Positions 33,801 through 42,010 are shown, counted from the stretch's first letter. The stretch: DNA of 64,000 bases from Streptomyces sp. CG1 (GCF_041080625.1 NZ_CP163518.1:5332001-5396000), one strand, 5' to 3'. Numbers and translations are program-made. The notes: generated from the letters alone by a model not told the origin.

Positions 33801-34914
33801 GGGCGTCGGCCAGTTCCGGGTAGCCGAGGCACTGCTCGTAGAAGTCGGCGCGGATACCGAGGACGACGAGGACCGGGGCGGGCCCGTACGAGCCGGCGGA
33901 CGGGGTGCAGGCGGCGTGCAGCAGCTGGATGAACGTACGCCGGTCGGCCTCGTCCGCGCCGAGTGTGAACGCCTCCTCGAACTGGTCCACGACGACGACC
34001 GGCCGGGTATCGGCGGCCGCCTCACGGCGGGCCCACGCCGAGACGGCCTCGCGCGCCGCCCGGGCCACCCGAGGCGAGTCGGAACCGGGAACCCCCGGAT
34101 TCTCCGTCGCCTCCTGTTCGGCCCGGCGCGCGTCGGCGACGACGTCGGTGAGATCGGGGATACGACGGACCAGCTCACCCAGAGGGTCGGCACCCGGGAC
34201 GAGGTGCAGGACGCAGTCGCCCGCTTTCTTGCCGTTACCGCTGGTGCTCGCGGGCGAGACGGGGGAGATGAGGGTGTCGGCCGGCGTGCCGGATCCGTCC
34301 CGCAGGGCGCCGCCGCGCAGGGCCGGCACCAGGCCGGCGTTCAGCAGCGAGGACTTGCCCGCTCCTGAGGCGCCCACGAGCATCACCAGACCGCCGGTCC
34401 GCTCCGCGGCCCGCAGCTGCGCGACGAGCGCGCTCGTGCTCCGCTCGCGGCCGAAGAACCACCGGGCGTCCTCCTGCCGGTACGGGGCCAGCCCGCGGTA
34501 GGGGCACACGCCTCCGGCAACGGGCGGGTCCTGGACGGGCCGTCGCTGGTCCTCCTCGGCGGGCGGTGCGGGCCGGTCGCCGACCGGGTCGGCCAGCGCG
34601 CGCTCCCACAGCCGTTGCCAGTGCACGAGGTCGTACAGGCCCGAGGACACCGGCGCGGGCCGCAGCCGGCGCGCCTCCGGGATCAGGATGTGCAGTACCG
34701 CCGCGAGGGCGGTGAACTGAGCCGGCACGTTCTTGGCCCGGCGCCAGTCGCTGATCCGCTGCGCCGACACCCGCACGGGCCGCCCGCGCTCGTCCACTCG
34801 CTGCAGCCGTACGACCGCCTCGGCGACGCTCTTGAGGGGAGGGTTTCCAGCCTCCTTGTAGAGCAGCGCGAGGCGCTCGGCGAAAGCTGTGCGTGTCCCT
34901 GAGTCGGAACCCAA
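30817..34914 (-). CDS. Giant nSTAND NTPase with transmembrane segment and 14 WD40 repeats
   Basis: A 1365-residue signal-transduction-type protein. The first roughly 110 residues resemble a helix-turn-helix-like adaptor domain (QRISDWRRAKNVPAQFTAL). An nSTAND domain follows (CPYRGLAPYRQEDARWFFGRE, Walker A GASGAGKSSLLNAG, Walker B VVVVDQFEEAF), then winged-helix and helical parts, one membrane helix (AAVAALVVLALVAGVSAVIAW) and a C-terminal half made of 14 WD40 repeats (FSPDGHTLASGS..TIRLW pattern), enough for two seven-bladed propellers. Such proteins occur in many copies in Streptomyces. Roles in signalling or phage defence have been proposed for nSTAND proteins, but no effector domain is seen here. 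It is a monocistronic leftward gene. Confidence 0.88.
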   Translation of the reverse strand: MGSDSGTRTAFAERLALLYKEAGNPPLKSVAEAVVRLQRVDERGRPVRVSAQRISDWRRAKNVPAQFTALAAVLHILIPEARRLRPAPVSSGLYDLVHWQRLWERALADPVGDRPAPPAEEDQRRPVQDPPVAGGVCPYRGLAPYRQEDARWFFGRERSTSALVAQLRAAERTGGLVMLVGASGAGKSSLLNAGLVPALRGGALRDGSGTPADTLISPVSPASTSGNGKKAGDCVLHLVPGADPLGELVRRIPDLTDVVADARRAEQEATENPGVPGSDSPRVARAAREAVSAWARREAAADTRPVVVVDQFEEAFTLGADEADRRTFIQLLHAACTPSAGSYGPAPVLVVLGIRADFYEQCLGYPELADALQHRHMVLGPLTSAELREAVTGPAKAVGLELEAGLAELIVREVSADGPRGAHDAGVLPLLSHALLATWQRRKAGRLTLAGYRAAGGIQGAVAATAERAWSGLDPAARAAARLLLLRLVRLGEDTQATRRRGTRRQLAAESADPGKTEESLEALVRARLVTLDADTVEITHEALLHAWPRLRHWIDDDRGDQLLRQRLEEDGRAWEDSDRDSSLLYRGSRLEQARSWARSAGDTFLTRSAVEFLAASVRLRKRTVWISRAAVAALVVLALVAGVSAVIAWQQRDDAVFEQVLAEADRVQHTDPSLSAQLDLVAHQLRPDDEGTYSRLISIVNAPLATPLSGHTGAVYLTTFSPDGKTLATASYDRTVRLWNVADPSRPEPLGKPLTGHTGWVSSAVFSPDGHTLASAGDDGTIRLWDVTDPARPEPLGKPLTGHKGTIYLIAFSPDGHTLASASEDRTVRLWNVADPAHASALGSPLTGHSAAVRSLAFSPDGHTLAAGGDDRTILLWNVADPRHPQPYRTALKGHTDLVHSVAFSPDGHTLASGSADDTIRLWDVADPAHPSPLGSPLTGHTGPIWSVAFSPDGRRLAAASADSTASLWNVTDPTSPSQVGQPLAGSSGEMYALGFSPDGRTLATGSGDGKVRLWSVPTTDVIGRSAVFRPDGKVLATVARDGRVRLWDVARPGRPVPLGDPFMQGKDGRRVLFSPDGRTLVVLTPNRLVYLWNVTDPGRPVPAGAPLALQNRFMGPNALAYSPDGHTLATAYDDHRFQLWNVTDPAHAVPLGEPVSGHRGYINALVFSPDGHTLASGSADSTIRLWNVTDPARPTLLGTPVAGHSGPVNALAYTPDGHTLASGSDDDTVRLWNVTDPTSVSPLGKPLIGHSEAVTSLTFTPDGRTLASGGDDNTVRLWNVTDPGSARPIGQSMSPNGQTGNFLSFSPRSRVLGLSSGDNTVRLLSLDTDAATEHICSVTRGVLTPQRWHEYLPRLSYDPPCGR

Positions 34915-35320
34915 GGCCCCACCCCTTTACTTTCCCCCCGCATCTGGACGTCCGGACCGGAAAACCCACCTTATACGCCTGACCTGCGGGTAAGCACTGG
35001 ACCGGAGGTCGCGGTCTCCTCGCGGGCGGGCAACAGATGGCAGGATCCGGACGCGGTAGCGAACCGGTCACACACCGTCCGACGCCGTCCCACACCATCC
35101 GAACAGGCCACGGCCCTGTGCCCGGAGCGGCAGAGCCACGGCGCCGAGTGATCTCGGCCAACTTCCACCGACGACCTACGAGCGGACACCGCCTTCGGGC
35201 GGTTCCCTTCTTCGACCCGTGCCGAGCCGACGTGGCATGGGTCGACATCCCGCACCGTTCGGCACCGGTCCCCACGAGGGGAGGGACCGGTGCCGGGCGG
35301 GTGGGGGTGTGTCCGGGGGA
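34915..35320. other. Gene-free stretch upstream of the nSTAND gene
   Basis: About 400 bp without a supported gene. It must contain the leftward promoter of the nSTAND/WD40 gene and ends at the extragenic parS palindrome. Overlapping open frames here have no protein-like composition. Confidence 0.5.
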
Positions 35321-35352
35321 CCGGGTGATGTTTCACGTGAAACATCACCCGG
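35321..35352. promoter_or_regulatory. parS site inside a 32-bp perfect palindrome
   Basis: The core GTTTCACGTGAAAC is at 35330-35343. The symmetry extends nine bases further on each side (CCGGGTGAT and its complement), giving a perfect 32-bp palindrome in an intergenic gap. It could double as a bidirectional hairpin terminator for the gene ending at 35387. It is about 22 kb from the parAB cluster of sites and on the other side of oriC. Confidence 0.93.
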
Positions 35353-35386
35353 TGTCATGCGTTCTGTCTGATCTGCGCGTTCTGCC

Positions 35387-35965
35387 TCAGTCTGCCATCG
35401 TGATCGCTTCGAACCAGCCGGCCGCTCGGGCTGTGGCCACGGCGTGCCGCTCGGCCTCCTGGGCGCAGGCGTTCAGCGCCGTGTCCTGACCCCGCGCGCC
35501 GCCACCAGCCGCGGCCGCGGCGGCCCGGGATGCATCGAGCGCGGCGCGCAGAGCTGTTGCGGAGGCTGCGGCGGGCGCCGTGGGCGCTGCCGTGACGAAT
35601 GCTGTGATGGATGCCGTGGCCGAGGGTGTGGCTGAAGGCGTGGTGTCGCCGTCCCGTGCTGCGGCCACCTGGGCGGCGAGCGCAGCGGTGGCGGCGGCGT
35701 TGCGGGCGCAGCGGGCGTCCGCCGCGGGGTCCGGGGCGGACGCGGTCAGCGCGGCGAGCGACTTGGCCGACAGCCGCAGCGCGTTGGCGGCCCGGCCGAC
35801 GGGGTCCCTCGGTACGACCTCGGCCTGGTCCTGACCGACACCGGCGTACCGGCACGCGGCGACCGCACGGTCGTAGGCGCTGTGTGCGCGGGCCCCGTGG
35901 AGCCTGCGCAGCGCCTCGGCCTCCGTGATCACTCCGGCGGCTGTTCCTGCTTCCTGTTCGCTCAT
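35387..35965 (-). CDS. Ala-rich hypothetical protein
   Basis: A 192-residue protein beginning at ATG 35965 after a GGGAGG ribosome binding site. It is extremely alanine-rich, with a short helical N-terminal part (ITEAEALRRLHGARAHSAYDRAVAACRYAG) and a Thr/Pro/Ala low-complexity middle. No signal peptide or catalytic motif is visible and I recognise no family. Codon pattern and ribosome binding site support a real gene. It is divergent from the next hypothetical gene. Confidence 0.6.
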   Translation of the reverse strand: MSEQEAGTAAGVITEAEALRRLHGARAHSAYDRAVAACRYAGVGQDQAEVVPRDPVGRAANALRLSAKSLAALTASAPDPAADARCARNAAATAALAAQVAAARDGDTTPSATPSATASITAFVTAAPTAPAAASATALRAALDASRAAAAAAGGGARGQDTALNACAQEAERHAVATARAAGWFEAITMAD

Positions 35966-36162
35966 CCTCGGCCTCCCTCGTCCGGGACGAAACCGCACCC
36001 CTGCTCCGGGGTGCGGGCAGGGTGCCACGCCGGCCGTGAAGAGACCAGAAGCGCGGGTCGGGTCCGGGCGGACCCTGGTCATCTGACGAACCGTCAGATA
36101 CGGTTCCCTCCGCCGGCTGTTCCCGCAGGGGTGAACGTCCTGTTCCCGAAGGGGTGTGTGCC

Positions 36163-36663
36163 ATGCAGAAACGTCCCCCGTGCCCGCCACCGCCCGGTGC
36201 TCCGCGCTGGGTCGCGATGTTCCACCGGCCCGACCAGGACTCCTGGACGGTGGGCGCCGAGTCCCCCGACCAGGCTCCCGTGCTGTACGCCGTCGGCGAC
36301 ATGACCCAGACCGTGCGGGCGCGCGGCGAGGAGGTGACGGTCGCGCTCTGGGGACCCGGAGACAGCTCCGACGGCGCCGACGGCACTGACGGTGCCTGGC
36401 ACCTCTTCGACGCCCCCGCCGCGAGGGAAACCGCCCCTGCCCCCGCCGCCCCGCCCGCGCCCGGCGCCGGTGCGCCGGCCAAGCTCGCGGAACGCATGAC
36501 CGGCCGCCGGCACCAGGTACTCCTGGCCGGTCTGAGCAAGGCGGGCCTGTACGACCTGAGTGCCGAGGACGGCGAGGCGGTACGGGCGATGGCCGAGCTG
36601 CTCGACGAGCCGACGGTCCGCCGGGTGGCCCACTGGCTCTCGGTCGCCGGCGGGCAGGGGTAG
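36163..36663 (+). CDS. Hypothetical protein
   Basis: A 166-residue protein. The N-terminal half (RWVAMFHRPDQDSWTVGAE) has a compact beta-strand character and the C-terminal half is helical (KLAERMTGRRHQVLLAGLSK ... TVRRVAHWLSVAG), joined by a Pro/Ala linker. I prefer the ATG at 36163 because a GAAGGGG ribosome binding site lies 8 bases upstream; the GTG at 36154 is an alternative. No known domain is recognised. Confidence 0.6.
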   Translation: MQKRPPCPPPPGAPRWVAMFHRPDQDSWTVGAESPDQAPVLYAVGDMTQTVRARGEEVTVALWGPGDSSDGADGTDGAWHLFDAPAARETAPAPAAPPAPGAGAPAKLAERMTGRRHQVLLAGLSKAGLYDLSAEDGEAVRAMAELLDEPTVRRVAHWLSVAGGQG

Positions 36664-36740
36664 CGCACACGGGTCCGGTTCGGAGTGCGGTTCGCCGGGC
36701 AGTGACGTCCTGGAAGCCACCTTCTAGGACTGGAGGGCGT

Positions 36741-36926
36741 ATGAAGGTCTCCGTCGACCGCGCGCTGTGCTACGGCTCCGCCGAGTGCGCGCACCGGGCG
36801 CCGGACGTGTTCGCGTTCGAGGACGGATACGGCGTCGTACGGCCCGGCCATGAGGAGTCCGCCGACGACCCGCGGGTCCTGGAAGCGGTCGAGAAGTGCC
36901 CGTCACAGGCGATCTCACTCCGGTGA
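36741..36926 (+). CDS. Small [3Fe-4S]-type ferredoxin
   Basis: A 61-residue ferredoxin, MKVSVDRALCYGSAECAHRA at the start and EKCPSQAI near the end. The cysteine spacing C-x5-C followed by a distant CP motif gives three ligands, which is typical of the [3Fe-4S] ferredoxins that feed electrons to cytochromes P450. No P450 or ferredoxin reductase gene lies nearby, so it is an orphan electron carrier. The start is the ATG at 36741 after TGGAGGG. Confidence 0.9.
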   Translation: MKVSVDRALCYGSAECAHRAPDVFAFEDGYGVVRPGHEESADDPRVLEAVEKCPSQAISLR

Positions 36927-36972
36927 CAACTCAACGTCCCCGGACGGTAACCCAGCGCGCTCATGCGGGAGT

Positions 36973-37752
36973 TCAGGGAGTGCGTGCGCCGGCCGGGTAG
37001 GTCCACCCGAGGTCGGCCAGGGCGCGGGTCCGGGCCTCGGCGACCGCCGTACGGGCCGCGCGCTCGACAGGGTCGGCGTGGGACGCCTGGCCCGTGACCT
37101 GGCCGTCCCACTTGCGGTACAGCAGGCCGGTCTCCGCCGAGAACCAGCCGCGGCTCACCGCGTCCAGCGCCAGCAGCAGGCCGGTGTCCTCGGAGGCCGG
37201 CAGGGCCATCCAGCCGCCGAGTGCGACGAGCAGCTCCCGCCGGACGCACAGGGTCGCCGGATGGACCGGCGCGCGAAAGTCGTTCCGCTTCCAGTGCTCG
37301 AACACGGAACCGCGGTCGAGCGGGCCGTCGTCCGGTTCGCCGGGGAAACCGGCCGTGGAGCCGTCGGGCAACAGGTCGAGGGCCCGGGACGTCGTCCAGC
37401 CGATGGTGCGGTCCGCCTCCAGCACGGCCAGATCGCGGGTCAGCGCGCCCGGCGTGAGCCGGTCGTCGGCGTCCAGGACCTTCACATACGCGCCCCCGGC
37501 GCGCGCCAGCGCGATCGTACGGGCGACTCCGGGCCCGCCCGGCCGGCCCTGGCCGAAGCTCACGCGCGCGTCGTCCGGGACATACGGGCGGACCTCGTCC
37601 GTCGTGCCGTCCTGCTGGATCACCCATTCCCACGTCCAGCCACTGGGCAGCCTCTGCTCGCACAGGGACGCGTGGGCTTCCGGCAGGAAGCGGGCGGACG
37701 GGCCGTGAACAGCGGTGATGACGGTGACGCGCCGGGACACGGCAGCACTCAC
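36973..37752 (-). CDS. Family 2 glycosyltransferase
   Basis: A 259-residue GT-A fold enzyme. The nucleotide-sugar binding N-terminus (VTVITAVHGPSARFLPEAHASL), the DxD-type metal site (VKVLDADDRLTPG, about residue 92) and the acceptor-side ED motif (LPASEDTGLLLAL) are present. No membrane segment is visible, so it is probably cytoplasmic. I chose the GTG at 37752 (protein MSAAVSRRVTVITAVHG) because a GGAAAGG sequence precedes it. The donor and acceptor are unknown. Confidence 0.85.
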   Translation of the reverse strand: MSAAVSRRVTVITAVHGPSARFLPEAHASLCEQRLPSGWTWEWVIQQDGTTDEVRPYVPDDARVSFGQGRPGGPGVARTIALARAGGAYVKVLDADDRLTPGALTRDLAVLEADRTIGWTTSRALDLLPDGSTAGFPGEPDDGPLDRGSVFEHWKRNDFRAPVHPATLCVRRELLVALGGWMALPASEDTGLLLALDAVSRGWFSAETGLLYRKWDGQVTGQASHADPVERAARTAVAEARTRALADLGWTYPAGARTP

Positions 37753-37859
37753 CACCTTTCCGGGAGCGTCGCGGGTGTGTGCGCCATGGTGTCCGTCATG
37801 TCGCCCGGGTGACAACAGCGGGTGAGAAGAGGAAAAGACCTCCGGGTGAGAACAGCGCG

Positions 37860-37889
37860 AGACCCCCGGCCGAACCCGGCCGGGGGTCT
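37860..37889 (-). terminator. Strong hairpin terminator
   Basis: A perfect 12-bp stem AGACCCCCGGCC/GGCCGGGGGTCT with a 6-base loop, placed 75 bp beyond the stop of the leftward DUF6344-like gene and upstream of the glycosyltransferase. Confidence 0.8.
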
Positions 37890-37963
37890 GTTCGTATCGA
37901 CTGATGCGTACGCAAGTCGCCCTGTGTCGAGACGTTGCGGTATTGCGAGGGGGAGGCGGGGGG

Positions 37964-38311
37964 TCAGCAGTCGAGTCTGGCCGCCGCGGGTTCTTCAGGA
38001 ACGGCCGTGCTCTCCGGGGTGTCGCTGAGGGGACGGTGCCGGCAGCTCGGGGACTTTCCATGGGCCTCGGCCCGGATGCGTTGCTTCATCGTGGGGGGCA
38101 GCGCTCTGGAATAGGACCAGGCCCAGTGGCGTGGCGCCGGGATCGTCGGGGCGGTCCGCTGTGCGGTACCGGTGCGGGTGCTGCTCTCGGGCTGAGCTGC
38201 GGCCGCCGCGGTCGTGGCGGTCGTGGTGGTGATGAGTCCGAGCGCCGTGCACAGCGCGAGGAAGGCGGTGACGATGGCGGTCCACAGGTTCATGACCTTG
38301 TTCTGGGTCAT
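37964..38311 (-). CDS. DUF6344-like small exported or membrane protein
   Basis: A 115-residue protein beginning MTQNKVMNLWTAIVTAFLAL, followed by a Thr/Ala-rich segment. This is one hydrophobic helix at the N-terminus that can serve as an uncleaved signal anchor. The rest is polar and basic with a C-terminal Cys. The N-terminus resembles the DUF6344 family of Streptomyces. Function unknown. Confidence 0.7.
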   Translation of the reverse strand: MTQNKVMNLWTAIVTAFLALCTALGLITTTTATTAAAAAQPESSTRTGTAQRTAPTIPAPRHWAWSYSRALPPTMKQRIRAEAHGKSPSCRHRPLSDTPESTAVPEEPAAARLDC

Positions 38312-38660
38312 GGCCCCTCACTTTCGGGTCGGGCGATTTGCGTACTTTCCTCATGATGTGTATGTGGGCCGCGAAGTGGTGGACCGACGCCCGTGGCGCG
38401 TCGATGTTCAGATCAACACCACCCGGATGGCGGTAAGAGGGCCGGAAAACTCCCAAAAGCTGGTGAGGGTGAGCGAAGAGGGAGCAAAGTAACGGTCCGT
38501 GGAGGTGTGATCACCCTCCGATCGGAATGGTGCCGGACCAGGGCTATTGCGCTGCCGGAGGCGGGAGTTGGGGCCTCACGCAGATCACCGATCGATATCG
38601 GTCGGTGTGTATAGTCGGGCGGCAGAGGTCCCCTACGTCAAGGAAAGACGAGGTCGCGCG
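38312..38660. other. Gene-free divergent region
   Basis: About 350 bp between the leftward DUF6344-like gene and the rightward DLW-39 gene. It should contain both promoters. No other gene, repeat or strong hairpin is seen. Confidence 0.5.
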
Positions 38661-38789
38661 GTGAAGAAGCTGCTCCTGGTCGCACTGGCCGCCATCGGCG
38701 GGCTCCTCGTGTACCGCCAGATCCAGGCGGATCGCGCCGAGCAGGATCTGTGGACGGAGGCGACTGACTCCGTGCCCACGGGTTCGTGA
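38661..38789 (+). CDS. DLW-39 family small protein
   Basis: A 42-residue protein starting at GTG: an N-terminal hydrophobic helix (KKLLLVALAAIGGLLVYRQI) and a short polar tail with the signature EQDLWTEATD that names the DLW-39 family. A GAAAGACGAGG stretch supplies the ribosome binding site and a strong terminator follows 26 bp after the stop. It is conserved across actinobacteria near gyrA. Function unknown, probably membrane-attached. Confidence 0.88.
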   Translation: MKKLLLVALAAIGGLLVYRQIQADRAEQDLWTEATDSVPTGS

Positions 38790-38814
38790 GTGTCGATACC
38801 AGAATCTGAACAGA

Positions 38815-38842
38815 CCCCGACCGCCTGAGCGGTCGGGGTTTT
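38815..38842 (+). terminator. Rho-independent terminator after the DLW-39 gene
   Basis: A perfect 10-bp stem CCCCGACCGC/GCGGTCGGGG with a 4-base loop, followed by TTTT. Confidence 0.93.
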
Positions 38843-38946
38843 GTGTTGTCCCCTGCCAGGTGTCGCTTCCTGTTGCGGGGGCCCGGCGGGTGCTGTAGGC
38901 GTTCATGTGGTCCGGTACGGCGAGTGCGACCAGGGGAGGGCGGCAC

Positions 38947-40332
38947 GTGCGGGGGCGAGGGCTACGTACGGCGTGGCGGTGGCGGGAGCGGCGGTTCGGC
39001 CGGCGGGCGGTGTCCGGTGCCGGTGCGGTGCGGACGGTTCTGCTGTCGGGACTGTGCGCACTGCTCGTCCTGCCGACGGTCGGTACCGCGCCCGCGGCCG
39101 CTGCCGAGGACGGGCGGTCGTACGCCTTCGCGCCCGGCGCCCGTGACGTCGCGGGCGCGACGGGCCCCGCCACGGCCGGGCGGCTGGACCCCGGCCGTAT
39201 CTACCGCAGCTCCCTGCCGAGGAACGGCAGGCTCTACTACCGGCTCGACCTCACCGCCGCCGACACGGCGTACGTCCCCGTCACCGCCGTACCCCCGGCG
39301 AACGCCACCGTCTCCGCCACCGACGGCATCAGGGTGTCGGTCCAGGACGCGCAGGGCACGCCCTGCGGCTACGCCGCCGCCCGCTTCGGCGCCGGCCTCA
39401 GCCCGCGCCCGGTCACCGCGCTGGGACAGCGGGAGGCGGGCAAGGCGCTGTGCCAGGGCAAGGGGACGTTCTACGTGCTCGTCGAGCGCCTCGACGCCGA
39501 GGGCTCCGGTACGGCGGGCCCGGCACAGCGCTGGGGCCTGGAGATCGCGCCCGCCACGGAACCGGGCCCGGCCCGGGCCGGCTCCACCTCCGCGCCGCAG
39601 ACCTGGGACTCCGCCACCCCCGAGCCGCTCGGCGGTACGCCCCGCGACGCCTCCGGCGGCACCGGTTTCGCCTCGGCCCGCGCGCTGGGCCAAGGGGTGT
39701 GGCGGACCGGCCTCGTGCCCGGTGAGACCCGGTTCTACAAGGTGCCGGTCGACTGGGGCCGGCAACTGAACGCCTCCGCCGAGCTGGACGGTGCCTCGGG
39801 ACACGGGTATGTCGGCGGCGCCTTGAACCTCTCCCTCTACAACCCCGTCCGCGGCTACGTCGAGGAGGCCGCCCTCGGCTACACCGGCATCCGGAGACCC
39901 GCCGTACTCACACCGCTCCCGCCGGTGGAGTACGCCAACCGCTACGCCGCTCCCGCCGGGGTGACCTCGGTCCGCTTCGCCGGCGACTACTACCTGGTGC
40001 TGCATCTCAGCCGGCAGCTGACCGGCCTGTACGGGCAGGGTCCGTTCGGTGTGACGCTGCAGGTCCGGGAGGCCGGGCGGGCGCACGCGGGGCCGCAGTA
40101 CGCCGGGCGGCCCGTGCCGGGCGATGCGTTCACGCTCACCGGGCCGGACCAGGCGGCGGCGCTCACCGGGGGCACGGCGGGCATCGGGAGTACCGGGGGC
40201 GACTCCGGGATGAAGCTCGTCGCGATCGGCGGGATCGGCCTGGGCACCGTGCTGCTGCTGGTGCTCGCCGTCTGGACGCTGACGGCGCGGCGGGCTCAGA
40301 CGCGGGTCAACGCCCAGAAGCCCACCGCGTAA
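38947..40332 (+). CDS. Secreted, C-terminally membrane-anchored protein of unknown function
   Basis: A 461-residue protein. The N-terminus has arginine pairs (WRWRERRFGRRAV) before a hydrophobic helix and an APAAAAE cleavage-like site, so export through Sec or Tat is expected. A large extracytoplasmic beta-rich domain resembling those of von Willebrand or pre-peptidase type follows. One C-terminal membrane helix (LVAIGGIGLGTVLLLVLAVW) and a short basic tail finish it. I prefer the GTG at 38947, eight bases after GGGGAGG, over the ATG at 38905. Its last 37 bp overlap the 3' end of the convergent kinase gene, which suggests a functional or regulatory pairing. Confidence 0.75.
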   Translation: MRGRGLRTAWRWRERRFGRRAVSGAGAVRTVLLSGLCALLVLPTVGTAPAAAAEDGRSYAFAPGARDVAGATGPATAGRLDPGRIYRSSLPRNGRLYYRLDLTAADTAYVPVTAVPPANATVSATDGIRVSVQDAQGTPCGYAAARFGAGLSPRPVTALGQREAGKALCQGKGTFYVLVERLDAEGSGTAGPAQRWGLEIAPATEPGPARAGSTSAPQTWDSATPEPLGGTPRDASGGTGFASARALGQGVWRTGLVPGETRFYKVPVDWGRQLNASAELDGASGHGYVGGALNLSLYNPVRGYVEEAALGYTGIRRPAVLTPLPPVEYANRYAAPAGVTSVRFAGDYYLVLHLSRQLTGLYGQGPFGVTLQVREAGRAHAGPQYAGRPVPGDAFTLTGPDQAAALTGGTAGIGSTGGDSGMKLVAIGGIGLGTVLLLVLAVWTLTARRAQTRVNAQKPTA

Positions 40333-41768
40333 CAGGCCAGCGCCAGCAGCAGCATGGGGATCGCCACCTTGGCCGGCGGCCCGGTCCGCCGGCTCCGTCC
40401 CGCCCGGCGCGACCGGCTCGCCCGATGCCGTTGCGCCGGCGCGCCGGAGATCGGCTGAGGCGGGGGCGGGGGCGGAGCCTGCGCGTCCTGGGTGGTGTAC
40501 GAAGCGGTGGAGGTGTCATGCCCTGTCATCGCGCTCGGGGTGGGGGTGTGGGGGGAGTAGTACGGCTGGTGAGGCGGGAGTGGGGAGGGGAGGGCGGAAG
40601 GGGGCTGGGGCAGCTGGACGTACGGGGGGTACGGGGAGGGAGCGCCGGTGTGCGGTAGCTGTTCGGCGGCCTGCCGGGGCGGTTGTTGCGGGTACGGCTC
40701 GGGGGTGGAGGGCTCTTGGGGAGGCGGGAGACGGAAGCTGCCGGTGTCCGAGAGGGAGCCGGTGCCCGGGTCGGCTAGGGAATCCGTGCCGGGACCGGGA
40801 CTGGGGGCGGGGTCGGCAGCCGGCACGGGAGTCGTATCCACGCCCTCGACCGGCTCGACCAGTTCCAGGGCCACTCCGGAGGCTTGCTTGAGGGGGCCGT
40901 CGGGGGCGAAACCGGGCGGCAGCGGCCCGAGTTGGTCGAAGATCTCGATCAGCTCGTCGTCGGGTTCGGGCTCCGGCAGGAGCTCCGTGGCAGCGGCGAG
41001 GGCCTTGCGCGCACCCGTGGCGGTGCGGAAGCGCGCGTCCGGGTCGGGCTGGAGCAGGGTCGCGACGACCTGCCAGAGCGGTTCCGGGATGCCCTTGGGC
41101 GGGCCGGGCGTCCCGTGGTCCGCGAAGTACTCCACGAGCGCCTTGGCGTCGGGCTTGGCGCCTTCGAGGAGATAGAGCGCGACCAGGCCCACGGCGAACA
41201 GGTCGGCGGGGAAGTCGGGTTCGGAGCCGAGCATCTGCTCGGGCGCGAGATAACCGGGCGTGCCCACCACGAGGTTGGTCTCCGTCAGCCGGGGTTCGCC
41301 GAGCCGCATGGCGATGCCGAAGTCGGACAGCCGCAGCCGCGGCCGGCCGGTTCCGGTGGCCTCGAGGAGGACGTTGGCGGGCTTGATGTCCCGGTGGATG
41401 ACGCCCTCGGCGTGGACGGCGGCGAGGCCGGACAGGAGCTGGTCGAGCAGGGTGCACACGAACGCGGGCGGCAGGGGGCCGTAGTCACCGACGAGATGGA
41501 CCAGTGAGCCGCCGCCGACCAGATCCATGGTGAAGAGCACCTTGTCGTCGTCGGCGGCCCAGCTGGCCGGGGCGAGGACATGCGGGTGATCGATCCGCAG
41601 AGCCTGCTCGCGGACGAAGCGCAGCAGGGAGTGGGCGTCGCGCTGCTGGAGCACCTTGGCGGCCACATAGCGCCGTCGACGATGGTCCCAGGCGCGCCAT
41701 ACGGCACCCACGCCACCGCGTCCGATCGGGTCGGCCAGCTCGTACCGTCCGGCGAAGACCTCACCCAT
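40296..41768 (-). CDS. Membrane-anchored Ser/Thr protein kinase (PknB-like)
   Basis: A 490-residue kinase. The Gly loop (IGRGGVGAVWRA, residues 16-27), the ATP-anchoring Lys in VAAKV, the catalytic loop HRDIKPANVLL and the metal-binding SDFGIAM are all intact, so it should be active. A TPGYLAPEQM activation segment follows. After the kinase fold (about residue 270) comes a 180-residue Pro-rich linker, a basic stretch and one C-terminal membrane helix (IPMLLLALACYAVGFWALT), with essentially no extracellular domain. It is convergent with the preceding secreted protein gene. Confidence 0.92.
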   Translation of the reverse strand: MGEVFAGRYELADPIGRGGVGAVWRAWDHRRRRYVAAKVLQQRDAHSLLRFVREQALRIDHPHVLAPASWAADDDKVLFTMDLVGGGSLVHLVGDYGPLPPAFVCTLLDQLLSGLAAVHAEGVIHRDIKPANVLLEATGTGRPRLRLSDFGIAMRLGEPRLTETNLVVGTPGYLAPEQMLGSEPDFPADLFAVGLVALYLLEGAKPDAKALVEYFADHGTPGPPKGIPEPLWQVVATLLQPDPDARFRTATGARKALAAATELLPEPEPDDELIEIFDQLGPLPPGFAPDGPLKQASGVALELVEPVEGVDTTPVPAADPAPSPGPGTDSLADPGTGSLSDTGSFRLPPPQEPSTPEPYPQQPPRQAAEQLPHTGAPSPYPPYVQLPQPPSALPSPLPPHQPYYSPHTPTPSAMTGHDTSTASYTTQDAQAPPPPPPQPISGAPAQRHRASRSRRAGRSRRTGPPAKVAIPMLLLALACYAVGFWALTRV

Positions 41769-42010
41769 GGCAGCCCATCACTCCTCCCCCTGGCCCCCCG
41801 CCAGTCCCCCGGTCCCCTTACTTCCCTGCTTTCCCACTTCCCTTGCTTTCCCCTGATCTTCCCCGGTCTCTCCCCCGGCTTCTCTCCCGCGATGCGTGAG
41901 ATGGATGAGTGATACGGCCCCGTCCCCGCTCGAGGACTGGTCCCCTGGTCCCCCATGGGCCTCGGCTCCGGCCCGGCTCCCGGACCCCCTCCGTGAACCG
42001 GGCCGGGCGC

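Noticed and set aside
35387..36851. Extended leftward frames of 427-498 codons over the Ala-rich gene
   Set aside because: The upstream part overlaps the divergent gene at 36163; the ATG at 35965 with a good ribosome binding site gives the sensible 192-residue product.
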